Of a stretch of DNA of 64,000 nucleotides, positions 53,401 to 61,332 are shown in pieces. The first letter of the stretch is position 1; each line of letters begins with the position of its first letter. The stretch spans positions 3,968,001 through 4,032,000 of the forward strand of contig NZ_CP113529.1 in assembly GCF_026723865.1 (NCBI RefSeq), in the 5' to 3' direction. Below the pieces are notes generated by a model that made no database searches, had not been told where the DNA came from, and saw only the letters and a list, made by a program, of their open reading frames with translations. A program made the position numbers and the translations under genes. The stretch is from Mycobacterium sp. Aquia_216 (lineage in GTDB: Bacteria > Actinomycetota > Actinomycetes > Mycobacteriales > Mycobacteriaceae).

Positions 53401-54641
53401 TCGAATCGGGCCCGCATTCGCCCCGCCTCGATGCGAGAAAAGTCCAGGAGCGTATTGACGAGCTTCGCCAGCCGTAAACCGTTGCGGTGCACGAGCTCCA
53501 GCTCGTGGCGTGCCTGCTCATCGAGGCCGGTCGCCCGGTGTCGCAACTCGTCGACCGGGCCGAGGATCAGGGTAAGCGGAGTGCGGAATTCGTGGCTGAC
53601 ATTGGAGAAGAACGCCGTCTTAGCCCGATCGAGTTCGGCCAGCTCCTCGGCACGCTGCTGCTGGGCCTGATAGCTGCGCGCGCTGCCCACGCCCGCGGCG
53701 ATGTAGCCGGCCACGAGCTCCACGAAGCCGCGGTAGCCGTCGTCGAGCTGGCGGTATCGGTTCAGCCCGGCCACCAGGAATCCGACCGGTGCCCCGCCTT
53801 GCTGTAACAGCGGCACCACGAGGGCCTGAGCGGGCGGCTCCGGCCAGGCACCGGTGGGCGGCTGCAACGACTCGCTATCAAGTTGGATCAGTTCGGTTGC
53901 GCCGTTCGCGAGCCGCTCGACCGGCCACGCGGAAAGGTCGCCGGCAGGGAGTATTTGCGGTGCCGCCGGGTGCCCGGGCACGATTCCACTCACGCCGGCC
54001 AATTGCGCCTCGCCCTGGTCGCCGAACAAATAGGTCGTCGTGAAGGGAAGGTCGTACGGGTTGTTCGCGAGTTGCCGGGCGGCGTAGTCCAACAGCTGCC
54101 GCTCGGTGCGCACGACGCTCGGATCAGACCCCAGGTCACGCAGGGTTGCCATACGACGCTGGGCGATCACCCAATCGGTGTCTTCCCTGACGACGCAGAG
54201 CATGCCGACGACTTGTGCTTCCTCGTCACGCAACGCGCTGTAGGAGAAGGTGTGATACGACTCCTCCGGGTATCCCGACCGCTCCAGGATGAGCATCAAG
54301 GCCTCGTCCCAGGTCGGTTCTCCCGTCGACAAGACGCTGTCGATTCGCGGACCGATGTCGTCCCAGATCTCCGCCCACACCTCGCGAGCGGGACGGCCGA
54401 GCGCCCAGGGGTACTTGTCGCCCAGGGTGTCGCGGCGATAGGCGGCGTTGCAGAAAAATGTCAGCTCCGGGCCCCATGCCATCCACATCGAAAACTGGGA
54501 TGACAGCAGGATGTTCACGGCCGTTCGGAGGCTTTGCGGCCATCCGTCCACCGGCCCGAGCGGCGTGGATTCCCAATCGACGGCGGCTAGATTGCGACCG
54601 ATCTCCTGGTCTGCCCGGAAAACCACAGCCATCCCTTCCAA
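50499..54641 (-). CDS. Hybrid sensor histidine kinase-receiver-PAS-GAF-PP2C-anti-sigma protein
   Basis: A 1380-residue single polypeptide. In order: PAS-like (about 20-150) and GAF-like (170-320) sensors; HisKA with His350 in FFSNVSHEFRTPLTLILGP; HATPase with Asn468 and TDTGGGIPAAEMPRLFERF; receiver with phosphoacceptor Asp677 in VISDVMMPRLDGLQ; PAS (750-870); GAF (880-1020); SpoIIE/PP2C phosphatase with GGDWYD (Asp1059), GDCVGHG (Asp1077), YTDGLVE (Asp1196) and YLDDVAM (Asp1244-1245); RsbW-like HATPase with Asn1302. It joins a two-component phosphorelay to partner switching. The STAS gene follows by TAATG overlap. No membrane helix, so it is cytosolic. Confidence 0.93.
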   Translation of the reverse strand: MEGMAVVFRADQEIGRNLAAVDWESTPLGPVDGWPQSLRTAVNILLSSQFSMWMAWGPELTFFCNAAYRRDTLGDKYPWALGRPAREVWAEIWDDIGPRIDSVLSTGEPTWDEALMLILERSGYPEESYHTFSYSALRDEEAQVVGMLCVVREDTDWVIAQRRMATLRDLGSDPSVVRTERQLLDYAARQLANNPYDLPFTTTYLFGDQGEAQLAGVSGIVPGHPAAPQILPAGDLSAWPVERLANGATELIQLDSESLQPPTGAWPEPPAQALVVPLLQQGGAPVGFLVAGLNRYRQLDDGYRGFVELVAGYIAAGVGSARSYQAQQQRAEELAELDRAKTAFFSNVSHEFRTPLTLILGPVDELRHRATGLDEQARHELELVHRNGLRLAKLVNTLLDFSRIEAGRMRARFEPVDLPTFTADLASVFRSAIERAGLTFTVDCPPLDEPVYVDHEMWEKVILNLLSNALKFTFEGSITVGVSRDDTDAIVTVTDTGGGIPAAEMPRLFERFHRIENAWARSTEGSGIGLALVKELVGLHAGAIIVDSREGAGTSFVIRLPLGAAHLPTDEIAAPPGALPRAGVIAEPYLQEAQRWLPSDTGVTRSDTSTTAMMTARAPVGSDGEPTRVLVADDNADMREYLTDLLHTAGYEVRGVTDGQQALEAIRVEVPDLVISDVMMPRLDGLQLLAVLRSDARTAALPVLLLSARAGQEASIEGLLAGADDYLVKPFAAAELLARVRANVELARLRGHHARWRTALVDSLQEGFFVCDEQGAVIEINTAFTEILGYGPEQLPYEAAHPWWPKQTDPEAHRQVEAAFAQLMNQSRGAFTAPVVHRDGHRLWVAASFNHAEDPDTGRRVIVGTIRDVTTEHSTVQSQLALAALNQQLAQADTLDDAMQGATAELRQIWSARRVLAATFTRDAPNEAAPALICAGEPCNWAELPSHHRQLIESLRDSDLLTTVTGEAGTTGISLQHPQGVLVVWLELPEQRPFTPEDHNLLKVLGGRLSQGLHRVYQLDEQRETALALQHAMLGPTTLPGGFAVRYHPATHPLQVGGDWYDVVDLDDGRVALIVGDCVGHGLAAATVMGQLRSACRALLLDQPGPSDVLAGLDRFAARLPGARCTTAFCAVLTPDTGELVYSNAGHPPPIMVHANGTTEQLDGEHGLPLGLRPDWPRPEIRVTMPARTTLLLYTDGLVERRGRSIDDGIASATDLIQGGRSQSLDEVADDLMVRLEPAGGYLDDVAMLLYRQPAPLAMKFVADVDHLAPSRAALRGWLTQAGLEPAQIQDVLTATGEAVANAIEHGYRDQPKGKVSLRAIAVVDALQVTVIDSGSWKPPRTVPGANRGRGIILMRGLVEDLTIHSTEFGTTVNLYARIA

Positions 54642-54817
54642 TAGTGATCAGGCCCAGGGGCGATCTCCCACCGCTGCCCGTAGCGGTCCCGTTAAGACAA
54701 CCATTCCCTGCGCTTGCGTCGCCAGCTTTTCGCTGGAAGAGGACTAGACGTAACGTTCTCGCGGGCGGGCGGCTTCGGTAAACCGCCTATCCGGTTTGCA
54801 AAATAAGGCCGCTATCG

Positions 54818-55738
54818 CTACTGCGCGTGGGTAGCCAGATACTCGTCGACAGGGATCGGCGATGTCGCGCTGTAGCCAACGGGGAGCAACACATCGCCGG
54901 CGATCGTGTTGTAGTAGACGTCCCACCGGTAGTAACCGGCGAACGCAGCGGGATCACTCGCAATCACTGCGGCGTATTGGTCTACCGCCTGGACATATTG
55001 GTGCGCATGGTTGTACCCGTAGAGGGCGCGATCACGGTCGTCGGCAAAGCCATTCGCGGCGAGGTAACGGCCGGCCGCCATGATGCTGTCGCGGGGCGAG
55101 TTGATATCGCCGCCCTGGCCGTAGGTGGCGAACGTCGACGGCAAGAACTGCATCGGGCCTTGCGCACCGGCGGTGCTCACCCCGACGATGCTGCCGAACT
55201 GCGTCTCGACGAAATTGATCGCGGCCAGGTAGTTCCAGCCGACGCCGGACTCCGACTCCGCTGCGCGATAGTCACTCATCAGCTCATCGAACGAAACTGG
55301 CGCGTCGATATGCCACGCGGGCACCGTCGCCTTCACCTGCGCCATCGCGGTCAGTTGCCGGCGAGCGTCCACATTGCGGTCGTAGACATCGAGTAACGAC
55401 GGCGGGACTCGCGGTCGCGTGATCGCGTCCCATTCCGCATGGCGCCCGATGGCCCGATAGGCCGCTTGCTCGCGGTGCGCCGCCGCGTCCAACGCCGCCC
55501 CCGGCGTCGACGGGTCTCGCAGCGCGAGCTCATCGGCGACAAGGTCGTCGGCCAGCTGCGCCGGGTCCGACGCCAGCCTGGGTTGTATGCCTAGGGGCGT
55601 GCTCGGCGCCTCGGCGACCATCCTCGTTGACGCGGGCGACGCCGTCGACTCCGCGCAGCCGACGACGGCGAACATGATCATGCCGAGGGCAAGCGGCGCG
55701 ACGCGCACATGCTCGAGGTTCACTGCGTCCACCGCCAT
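54818..55738 (-). CDS. Lytic murein transglycosylase lipoprotein (SLT family)
   Basis: A 306-residue exported enzyme. Signal VRVAPLALGMIMFAVVGC has lipobox AVVGC. The transglycosylase domain has the catalytic Glu in LAAINFVETQFGSIVGVS, then TAGAQGPMQFLPSTFATYGQ and ALYGYNHAHQYVQAVDQYAA, as in MltB-like/resuscitation-associated lytic enzymes cleaving MurNAc-GlcNAc bonds. The 336 bases upstream to 56074 are open but not protein-like; ATG 55738 begins the signal peptide. It is divergent from the LacI gene. Confidence 0.85.
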   Translation of the reverse strand: MAVDAVNLEHVRVAPLALGMIMFAVVGCAESTASPASTRMVAEAPSTPLGIQPRLASDPAQLADDLVADELALRDPSTPGAALDAAAHREQAAYRAIGRHAEWDAITRPRVPPSLLDVYDRNVDARRQLTAMAQVKATVPAWHIDAPVSFDELMSDYRAAESESGVGWNYLAAINFVETQFGSIVGVSTAGAQGPMQFLPSTFATYGQGGDINSPRDSIMAAGRYLAANGFADDRDRALYGYNHAHQYVQAVDQYAAVIASDPAAFAGYYRWDVYYNTIAGDVLLPVGYSATSPIPVDEYLATHAQ

Positions 55739-55945
55739 CGATTGCGTGAAGTCCTGCCGCTGCTTGGCCCGCACCGAGTCTTTCGTATCGAACCGCGTGA
55801 CTTCAATGGGTCGGCAAGGCCCGCGTGATTCCGGGGCACTTACACGCGGCGCTTTCGGCAGCCGGCATATGCGCCTCGACGCGAAGTAATCTAAGTCGGA
55901 TCTCGTCGTCGCACGGGATGGCTGCGCCGGGAGGTCGATCTGAGC

Positions 55946-56911
55946 GTGAAAGGTAGGCCGACCAAGGCCGACGTCGCGCGAATGGCGAACGTCTCGACCG
56001 CGACGGTCAGTTACGTACTCAACAACTCCGCCGGACGCACCATTTCGGCGCAGACGCGCGCCGCCGTCCGCCACGCTGCGGCCGAATTGGGCTACCGCCC
56101 CAACCTTGCTGCTCGCAATCTAGCCCGCGGGAAGAGCGGAGTGGTCTTGTACATCGTGCCGCAACTCGCCGGCGGTGAAATGCCCATGCACGTCGGCACT
56201 CACATGACCACCGAGTTGACCCGCCGCGGGATCATGCAAGTTCAGCTCTTCGAGACCGAGCACGACGACGCCGTCGCCGACGCCATCAACCACCTCCAGC
56301 CGATCGCAGTGACGAGCTTGTTTCCCTTGGGCCGCAAGGGTTCTGACGCTGTCAAGGACGCGGCTATCCCCTACATCTGCGTCCACACGCTGCCGGGGCT
56401 CGGCGATCCGCAGTATTCCGTCGGACAGATGCGCGTCGACCATCTCGTCGCACGGGGTCATCGCCGTTTGGCTTTCGCGTACTCAGGCGATCGTCGGTGG
56501 CGTGCACTTGGCGATTACTGGATCGACGGCGTCCGCCGCGCCGCACACCAACACGGGCTGCCCGATATCGTCGTCAAGGCTTTGCCGCCAGACGACAGCG
56601 CCACGGTGGTCGGTGAATTGCACGCGGCGGGCGTCACCGCGGTCTGCGCGCAGAGCGACGAGACGGCCTTCGTGGTGCTCGACGGCATGCGACGCGCCGG
56701 CCTGCGTTGCCCTGACGATCTCGCGGTGATCGGCGTGGACGCCACGGCCCTGTCCCCCTTCAGCATCCCCGCACTGACGACGGTGGCGTTCGACTTCACG
56801 GCGATCGCCGAAGTCGCACTGTCAGCAGTTTTGACCGAACTTGGCTTTCTCGACGAATCGCGCCCGGACGCCCGCGACATCGCGACGCTGGTCGTCCGAC
56901 AGTCCACCTGA
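55946..56911 (+). CDS. LacI-family transcriptional regulator
   Basis: A 321-residue regulator. The N-terminal LacI helix-turn-helix and hinge are KADVARMANVSTATVSYVLN and ELGYRPNLAARNLARGKSGV. The periplasmic-binding-protein-like domain fills the rest, with VARGHRRLAFAYSGDRRWRA and LAVIGVDATALSPFSIPALT. Start is GTG 55946, preceded by GGAGG. The ALDH at 57101 follows on the same strand, after a palindrome likely to be its operator. Confidence 0.88.
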   Translation: MKGRPTKADVARMANVSTATVSYVLNNSAGRTISAQTRAAVRHAAAELGYRPNLAARNLARGKSGVVLYIVPQLAGGEMPMHVGTHMTTELTRRGIMQVQLFETEHDDAVADAINHLQPIAVTSLFPLGRKGSDAVKDAAIPYICVHTLPGLGDPQYSVGQMRVDHLVARGHRRLAFAYSGDRRWRALGDYWIDGVRRAAHQHGLPDIVVKALPPDDSATVVGELHAAGVTAVCAQSDETAFVVLDGMRRAGLRCPDDLAVIGVDATALSPFSIPALTTVAFDFTAIAEVALSAVLTELGFLDESRPDARDIATLVVRQST

Positions 56912-56944
56912 ACCGCGCGCCGCGGACGTACTAGACACCCATTA

Positions 56945-56958
56945 GTTACGCGCGTAAC
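56945..56958. promoter_or_regulatory. LacI-type operator palindrome before ALDH
   Basis: GTTACGCGCGTAAC is a perfect 14-bp inverted repeat with the central CG expected of LacI/GalR operators. It is 33 bases after the lacI stop and 142 bases before the ALDH start, and is the best candidate site for the upstream regulator. Confidence 0.65.
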
Positions 56959-57100
56959 CTCTGTCGGGCGACCACCTCGACTCGCGAGCGAAGGGCTACC
57001 CGGCCAGTTCTTTCCGCCGCCCGCACCGCGCAGGGTCTCCAACAACTGAAGGCAACGCGCTTCTCCGCGTCGGAGCGGCTCGTCGAAAGGATGAAGAACA

Positions 57101-58507
57101 TTGACTGACGCCATCGCGGTCTTCAACCCCTCTAACGAAGAGCTGATCCTGGAGGTGCCAGATTCCGACCAGGCGGCCGTCGATGCGGCGGTGGCCCGCG
57201 CACGTGAGACCTTCGAGTCGGGCGTGTGGCGCAAGGCGCCAGCGTCGCACCGCGCCGACGTGCTCTTCCGCGCCGCGCGCATCATCGAGGAGCGCACCGA
57301 CGAGCTCGCTGCACTCGAGGGCCAAGACAATGGCATGAACCTGACGGCCGCCCGTCACATCATCCCGGTGTCGGTGGCCATGCTGAAGTACTACGCCGGC
57401 TGGGTCGGCAAGATCCACGGCGAGTCGGCAAATCTCGTGTCCGACGGCTTGCTCGGCAGCTGGGAGACCTACCACACCTTCACCCAACTCGAACCGGTTG
57501 GTGTCGTCGGCCTGATCATCCCTTGGAACGGACCCTTCTTCGTCGCGATGCTCAAGGTCGCGCCCGCTCTCGCGGCGGGCTGCAGCGCCGTCCTGAAACC
57601 CGCCGAGGAGACGCCGCTCACCGCCCTCAAGCTGGAGGAAATCTTCCGCGAGGCGGGTCTGCCGGACGGTGTCCTGAACGTCATCACCGGCTACGGCGAG
57701 ACGACGGGCGCGGCGCTCACCGCGCACCCGGACGTCGACAAGATCTCGTTCACCGGATCGACGGAGGTCGGGCGGCTGATCGTCAAGGCCGCCGCCGGCA
57801 ACCTCAAGCGCCTGACCCTCGAGCTCGGCGGCAAGTCGCCGCTGATCATGTTCGACGACGCCAACCTCGACAAGGCGATCATCGGGGCCGGCATGGGTCT
57901 GCTCGCCGGATCGGGACAGAACTGTTCGTGCACCTCGCGCATCTACGTCCAGCGGGGCATCTACGACCAGGTCGTGGAAAGCCTGGCCGGCTTCGCCCAA
58001 ATGCTGCCGATGGGCGGCAGCGATGATCCCGACTCCGTACTCGGGCCGCTGATCAGCGACAAGCAACGCAAACGCGTCGAAGGCATCGTGAACGACGGCG
58101 TGGCCGGGGGCGCGCAGGTGATCACCGGCGGCAAGCCGATGGACCGCAAGGGCTACTTCTACGAGGCCACGATCGTCACCAACACCACGCCCGACATGCG
58201 GCTCATCAAAGAAGAGATCTTCGGGCCGGTCGGCTGTGTGATCCCGTTCGACGATGAGGACGAGGTGCTCGCCGCCGCGAACGACACGCACTACGGACTC
58301 GCCGGCTCCATCTGGACCGAGAACCTTAGCCGTGCCCATCGCGTTGTGAATGAGCTTCGCGCAGGCCAGGTTTGGGTAAACTCCTCGCTCGCGGCGGACC
58401 CGTCGATGCCGATCAGTGGCCACAAACAGTCGGGTTGGGGCGGCGAACGTGGCCGCAAGGGCATCGAGGCCTACTTCAACACCAAGGCGGTCTACATCGG
58501 TCTCTGA
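57101..58507 (+). CDS. NAD(P)+-dependent aldehyde dehydrogenase
   Basis: A 468-residue canonical ALDH. The nucleotide-binding region is VVGLIIPWNGPFFVAMLKVA, the FTGSTEVGRLIVKAAA loop, the general base Glu in LELGGKSPLIMFDDANL, and the nucleophile Cys in GQNCSCTSRIYVQR. C-terminal EEIFGPVGCVIPF is typical of betaine/phenylacetaldehyde dehydrogenases. Start is TTG 57101, with AAAGGATGAAG upstream; no better ATG/GTG exists. Likely controlled by the LacI regulator immediately upstream. Confidence 0.9.
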   Translation: MTDAIAVFNPSNEELILEVPDSDQAAVDAAVARARETFESGVWRKAPASHRADVLFRAARIIEERTDELAALEGQDNGMNLTAARHIIPVSVAMLKYYAGWVGKIHGESANLVSDGLLGSWETYHTFTQLEPVGVVGLIIPWNGPFFVAMLKVAPALAAGCSAVLKPAEETPLTALKLEEIFREAGLPDGVLNVITGYGETTGAALTAHPDVDKISFTGSTEVGRLIVKAAAGNLKRLTLELGGKSPLIMFDDANLDKAIIGAGMGLLAGSGQNCSCTSRIYVQRGIYDQVVESLAGFAQMLPMGGSDDPDSVLGPLISDKQRKRVEGIVNDGVAGGAQVITGGKPMDRKGYFYEATIVTNTTPDMRLIKEEIFGPVGCVIPFDDEDEVLAAANDTHYGLAGSIWTENLSRAHRVVNELRAGQVWVNSSLAADPSMPISGHKQSGWGGERGRKGIEAYFNTKAVYIGL

Positions 58508-58897
58508 AGGCCTCTGAAGGTCTCTGATCGGGTCGCCCTGAGAAATGCGTCGTGCCGTCTGCTGCGGCGCCGGGCAGTGCGAGCGCCATTTGCGTGACCC
58601 GCTTAAGGCATTGCCCATACCACCGTGGACGGCAAGTCGACCGCGCTGGCCTAATTGTTCGGCGGCGCAATCCCAATAGTGAACGCAGCACCTGTCGGTC
58701 ACACGCGAATTGCATTCACCCCAAAGGGCGTCGGCCTCGAAAAAGTGCCGGCCCTAGCGGTCGGAGCAGAACTTATCTATATAAATTCGAAAACTCGCAA
58801 TCTCGCCACGGCGAGCGCAACACCTACTCGAGGAAGCCATACTCGTGGTGAGCTCCGAACGCCGAGGACCACTCGACCACGAAGCAGTAGGCCTGCG
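58508..58897. other. Intergenic region before the decayed TetR gene
   Basis: No gene supported. It begins with three near-copies of CTCTGAAGGY (58501-58530 approximately) overlapping the ALDH stop. At about 58775-58790 an AT-rich TATCTATATAAATTC could be a -10 promoter element for the downstream regulator. Confidence 0.4.
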
Positions 58898-59306
58898 ATG
58901 GGGCACTACCACCCAAATGGACCACGGAGAGTCGGCCGGCCGGCGGCCGTTACCGCAGCCGATACCCGCGCACGCATCGTCGACAATGCCTGCCACGTGT
59001 TCAGCGAAGTCGGGTACGAAGGCGCCATATTCTCGACTATCGCCGATCGCGCGAATTTGACCCGCCCCCCGCTCAATTACCACTTCAAAAACAAGCGCGA
59101 ACTCTACCGGGCCGTCGTCGACCATACCGACGCCCTCGTCGTAGCCGTCGGGATCCAAAGAGGCGGCGACGCTGTTGGGACAGCTGATGGCATTCATTGA
59201 TGTTGCCGCACAGGTCGACGCCGAAGACCGTTCCGCAGCCGCATTTCTGGTGACATCGCTGCCCTGTCACTGCGCCGGCCCGCGGCCATCGCATCCCGTC
59301 GCTTAG
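58898..59306 (+). pseudogene. Frameshifted, truncated TetR-family regulator
   Basis: From ATG 58898 the DNA-binding domain is intact: RARIVDNACHVFSEVGYEGA, then IFSTIADRANLTRPPLNYHF and KNKRELYRAVVDHTDALVVA. A one-base shift near 59150 is needed to continue as SKEAATLLGQLMAFIDVAAQ and EDRSAAAFLVTSL. After that the frame becomes unrelated and stops at TAG 59304-59306, so most of the ligand-binding domain is missing. The protein could still bind DNA but the full regulator is lost. Confidence 0.65.
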
Positions 59307-60331
59307 AAGTGCAGCGCACTGAACCGCCAGTCCAGTACTTGCCGGTCGGGCTCGTCTGCAGAGTCGCCGGTCGCGTAGACCAGCGACCTCAGCCTGAGCA
59401 CGCCCCCTGTGTCGGTCGCAACGGCGGAGTCGATATGCAGCTCACTATGGAGCGTATCGCCCTCATGCACGGGACCAGTGTGATCACAGGATTCCCAACC
59501 CAGGATCATCGCAAGATTGGGCAACAGCCTACTGGCCTGGGCGAGCGCTAGCCCTATGGTATGGCCGCCGTATACCAGCCGGCGTCCGCCGACCCGCGAA
59601 TCATGATGTGCTGCAGCAATGTTTAAGGTGAGCCTGGCCAGTTCGGGCGCATTGCTGACGATGTCGCCGCTGCTGCGCAGCACCGTACCGGCCATGCCAC
59701 CGTGGAAATAGGGTCCGGGCACCCTGTTGCGGAAGACCTTTCCATCCCATTGCGCTGTTGGATCCACCACGGGCGACGGCGCGTCGGATCCGACGACGGA
59801 GAGATCATCGCCGGAACGATCGCCGGGGCGCCAATCGGGACTTGCGGGGAGCATGGCGCAGCGGCAGAAGTCCAGCACCAGTCGGTCGGCCTGGTCGATC
59901 GTGGTCATCCGCAGTGCAGCCATTCCGGTCGGTGCACGCCCGGATTTCACCGAGTTAGCACGCAGCCCAACGACTTCGGTGCGGGTGTAAAGGGTGTCGC
60001 CGATGGCCGGGAATCGATGAAAGGTGAGCCCACGGTAGAACAGGTTGGCTTTGACACGCTGCGTTGCCAGCGTCGACTGTCCGATCGCCACATCACAGAC
60101 CAGCGCCGGATGCGCGAGCGGCCCGAGAACGCCAGTCACTGCCATGCATAATTCGCGGTCGAGAGCCAGTTTCAACCGATCTCCCACGATCGCTTGATGA
60201 GCAGCGGCCAGACCGGACGACAACGTCATCGCAGGCGCCGAGTCGAATACCTGCCCTATCGACAGGTCGTCAAAGTAAGGGCCGCCCCGATGTTGTCCCG
60301 CATACCCGGCACAGCTGTCATTGATCGTCAC
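59303..60331 (-). CDS. MaoC-family dehydratase (double hot-dog)
   Basis: A 342-residue tandem MaoC-like protein. N-terminal hot-dog: RGGPYFDDLSIGQVFDSAPA, HQAIVGDRLKLALD and GDTLYTRTEVVGLRANSVKS. The C-terminal hot-dog: RLVYGGHTIGLALAQASRLL and DHTGPVHEGDTLHSELHIDS. Such proteins hydrate enoyl-CoA or dehydrate mesaconyl/itaconyl-type CoA esters. The frame is open back to 60682, but the extra 117 residues are not family-like; GTG 60331 starts just before the domain, without a clear ribosome-binding site. Divergent from the TetR-thiolase-FadE cluster. Confidence 0.78.
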   Translation of the reverse strand: MTINDSCAGYAGQHRGGPYFDDLSIGQVFDSAPAMTLSSGLAAAHQAIVGDRLKLALDRELCMAVTGVLGPLAHPALVCDVAIGQSTLATQRVKANLFYRGLTFHRFPAIGDTLYTRTEVVGLRANSVKSGRAPTGMAALRMTTIDQADRLVLDFCRCAMLPASPDWRPGDRSGDDLSVVGSDAPSPVVDPTAQWDGKVFRNRVPGPYFHGGMAGTVLRSSGDIVSNAPELARLTLNIAAAHHDSRVGGRRLVYGGHTIGLALAQASRLLPNLAMILGWESCDHTGPVHEGDTLHSELHIDSAVATDTGGVLRLRSLVYATGDSADEPDRQVLDWRFSALHF

Positions 60332-60574
60332 AACGCCACATGCTGGCAGGCTATCCACCTCCGGGTCAACGCGGGTCCGCTGCGATGTCTGCGTCGGAAC
60401 AACTTGCTGCGCAACGCATCTTCGATCACTCCTTATTTGGGTGATCCGATCGCACGGGCGGCCTTGCGCCATCAATTGGCGCCAGGCATTGAACGACGAA
60501 TTAGGCCACGGCGGAGTGCCATTCCACGACACGATTAACGCGGCTGATCCTAGATTCAAATCCGCGTCTACGAT

Positions 60575-61273
60575 GTGACAGTGCCTAGAAAATCTGCTGC
60601 GGCTTCTACTCGGGGAACGGCAACTGACGCCGATTCCAAATCCGCCCGCACCCGTGCCCGCATCCTCGATGCGGCGGCGCACGTCCTGAGCGCGAAGGGT
60701 TTTGCCGGTACCAGGCTCTCAGATGTAGCCGACTATGCCGAGATTCAGGCACCGGCGATCTACTATTACTTCGGCTCGCGCGAAGAACTCATCGAAGAGG
60801 TGATGTACTGCGGCGTCGCAGAACTACGCCGGCACGTGCTAGATGCCCTCAACGAGTTGCCACCGGAAACCTCGCCGCTGGATCGGATCATGACCGCCGT
60901 CGAGGCCCACTTGCGCCATGAGCTCGAGATTTCCGACTATGCCACCGCTTCGATCCGCAATTCCGGGCAGATCCCCCAGCATCTCCGCGCTCGACAGCTC
61001 AAAGAAGAAGCGAGCTATGGGCGGGTATGGCGCCGGTTGTTTGATAATGCCCAAGCCGACGGGCAGATCCGGGCCGATCTCGACCTCCGTTATGCGCAGC
61101 TGCTAGTCCTCGGAGCTCTCAACTGGGCAGCCGAATGGCGCGATCCCCAACGCGACTCCGTCGACGGCATCGTCGCTACCGCCCAATCTTTAGTACGCCA
61201 CGGAGTGAGCCCGCAGGGGCAGTCACGGGGACGCGGTACCGGGAAGGCGCGCACCACAACCAGCAGACGCTGA
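60575..61273 (+). CDS. TetR-family transcriptional regulator
   Basis: A 232-residue regulator. Helix-turn-helix at about 25-75: ARILDAAAHVLSAKGFAGTR, LSDVADYAEIQAPAIYYYFG and SREELIEEVM. The C-terminal domain resembles KstR2/FadR-like lipid regulators in length. GTG 60575 or GTG 60581 may be used. It is 59 bases before the thiolase, same strand, so it probably autoregulates and controls the thiolase-acyl-CoA dehydrogenase pair and maybe the divergent maoC gene. Ligand likely an acyl-CoA, by family precedent. Confidence 0.85.
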   Translation: MTVPRKSAAASTRGTATDADSKSARTRARILDAAAHVLSAKGFAGTRLSDVADYAEIQAPAIYYYFGSREELIEEVMYCGVAELRRHVLDALNELPPETSPLDRIMTAVEAHLRHELEISDYATASIRNSGQIPQHLRARQLKEEASYGRVWRRLFDNAQADGQIRADLDLRYAQLLVLGALNWAAEWRDPQRDSVDGIVATAQSLVRHGVSPQGQSRGRGTGKARTTTSRR

Positions 61274-61332
61274 GACGATCGCCACTTTGACGCGAGTGGC
61301 CCACCTTTTTGATTCTATGTTAAATTATGTAG

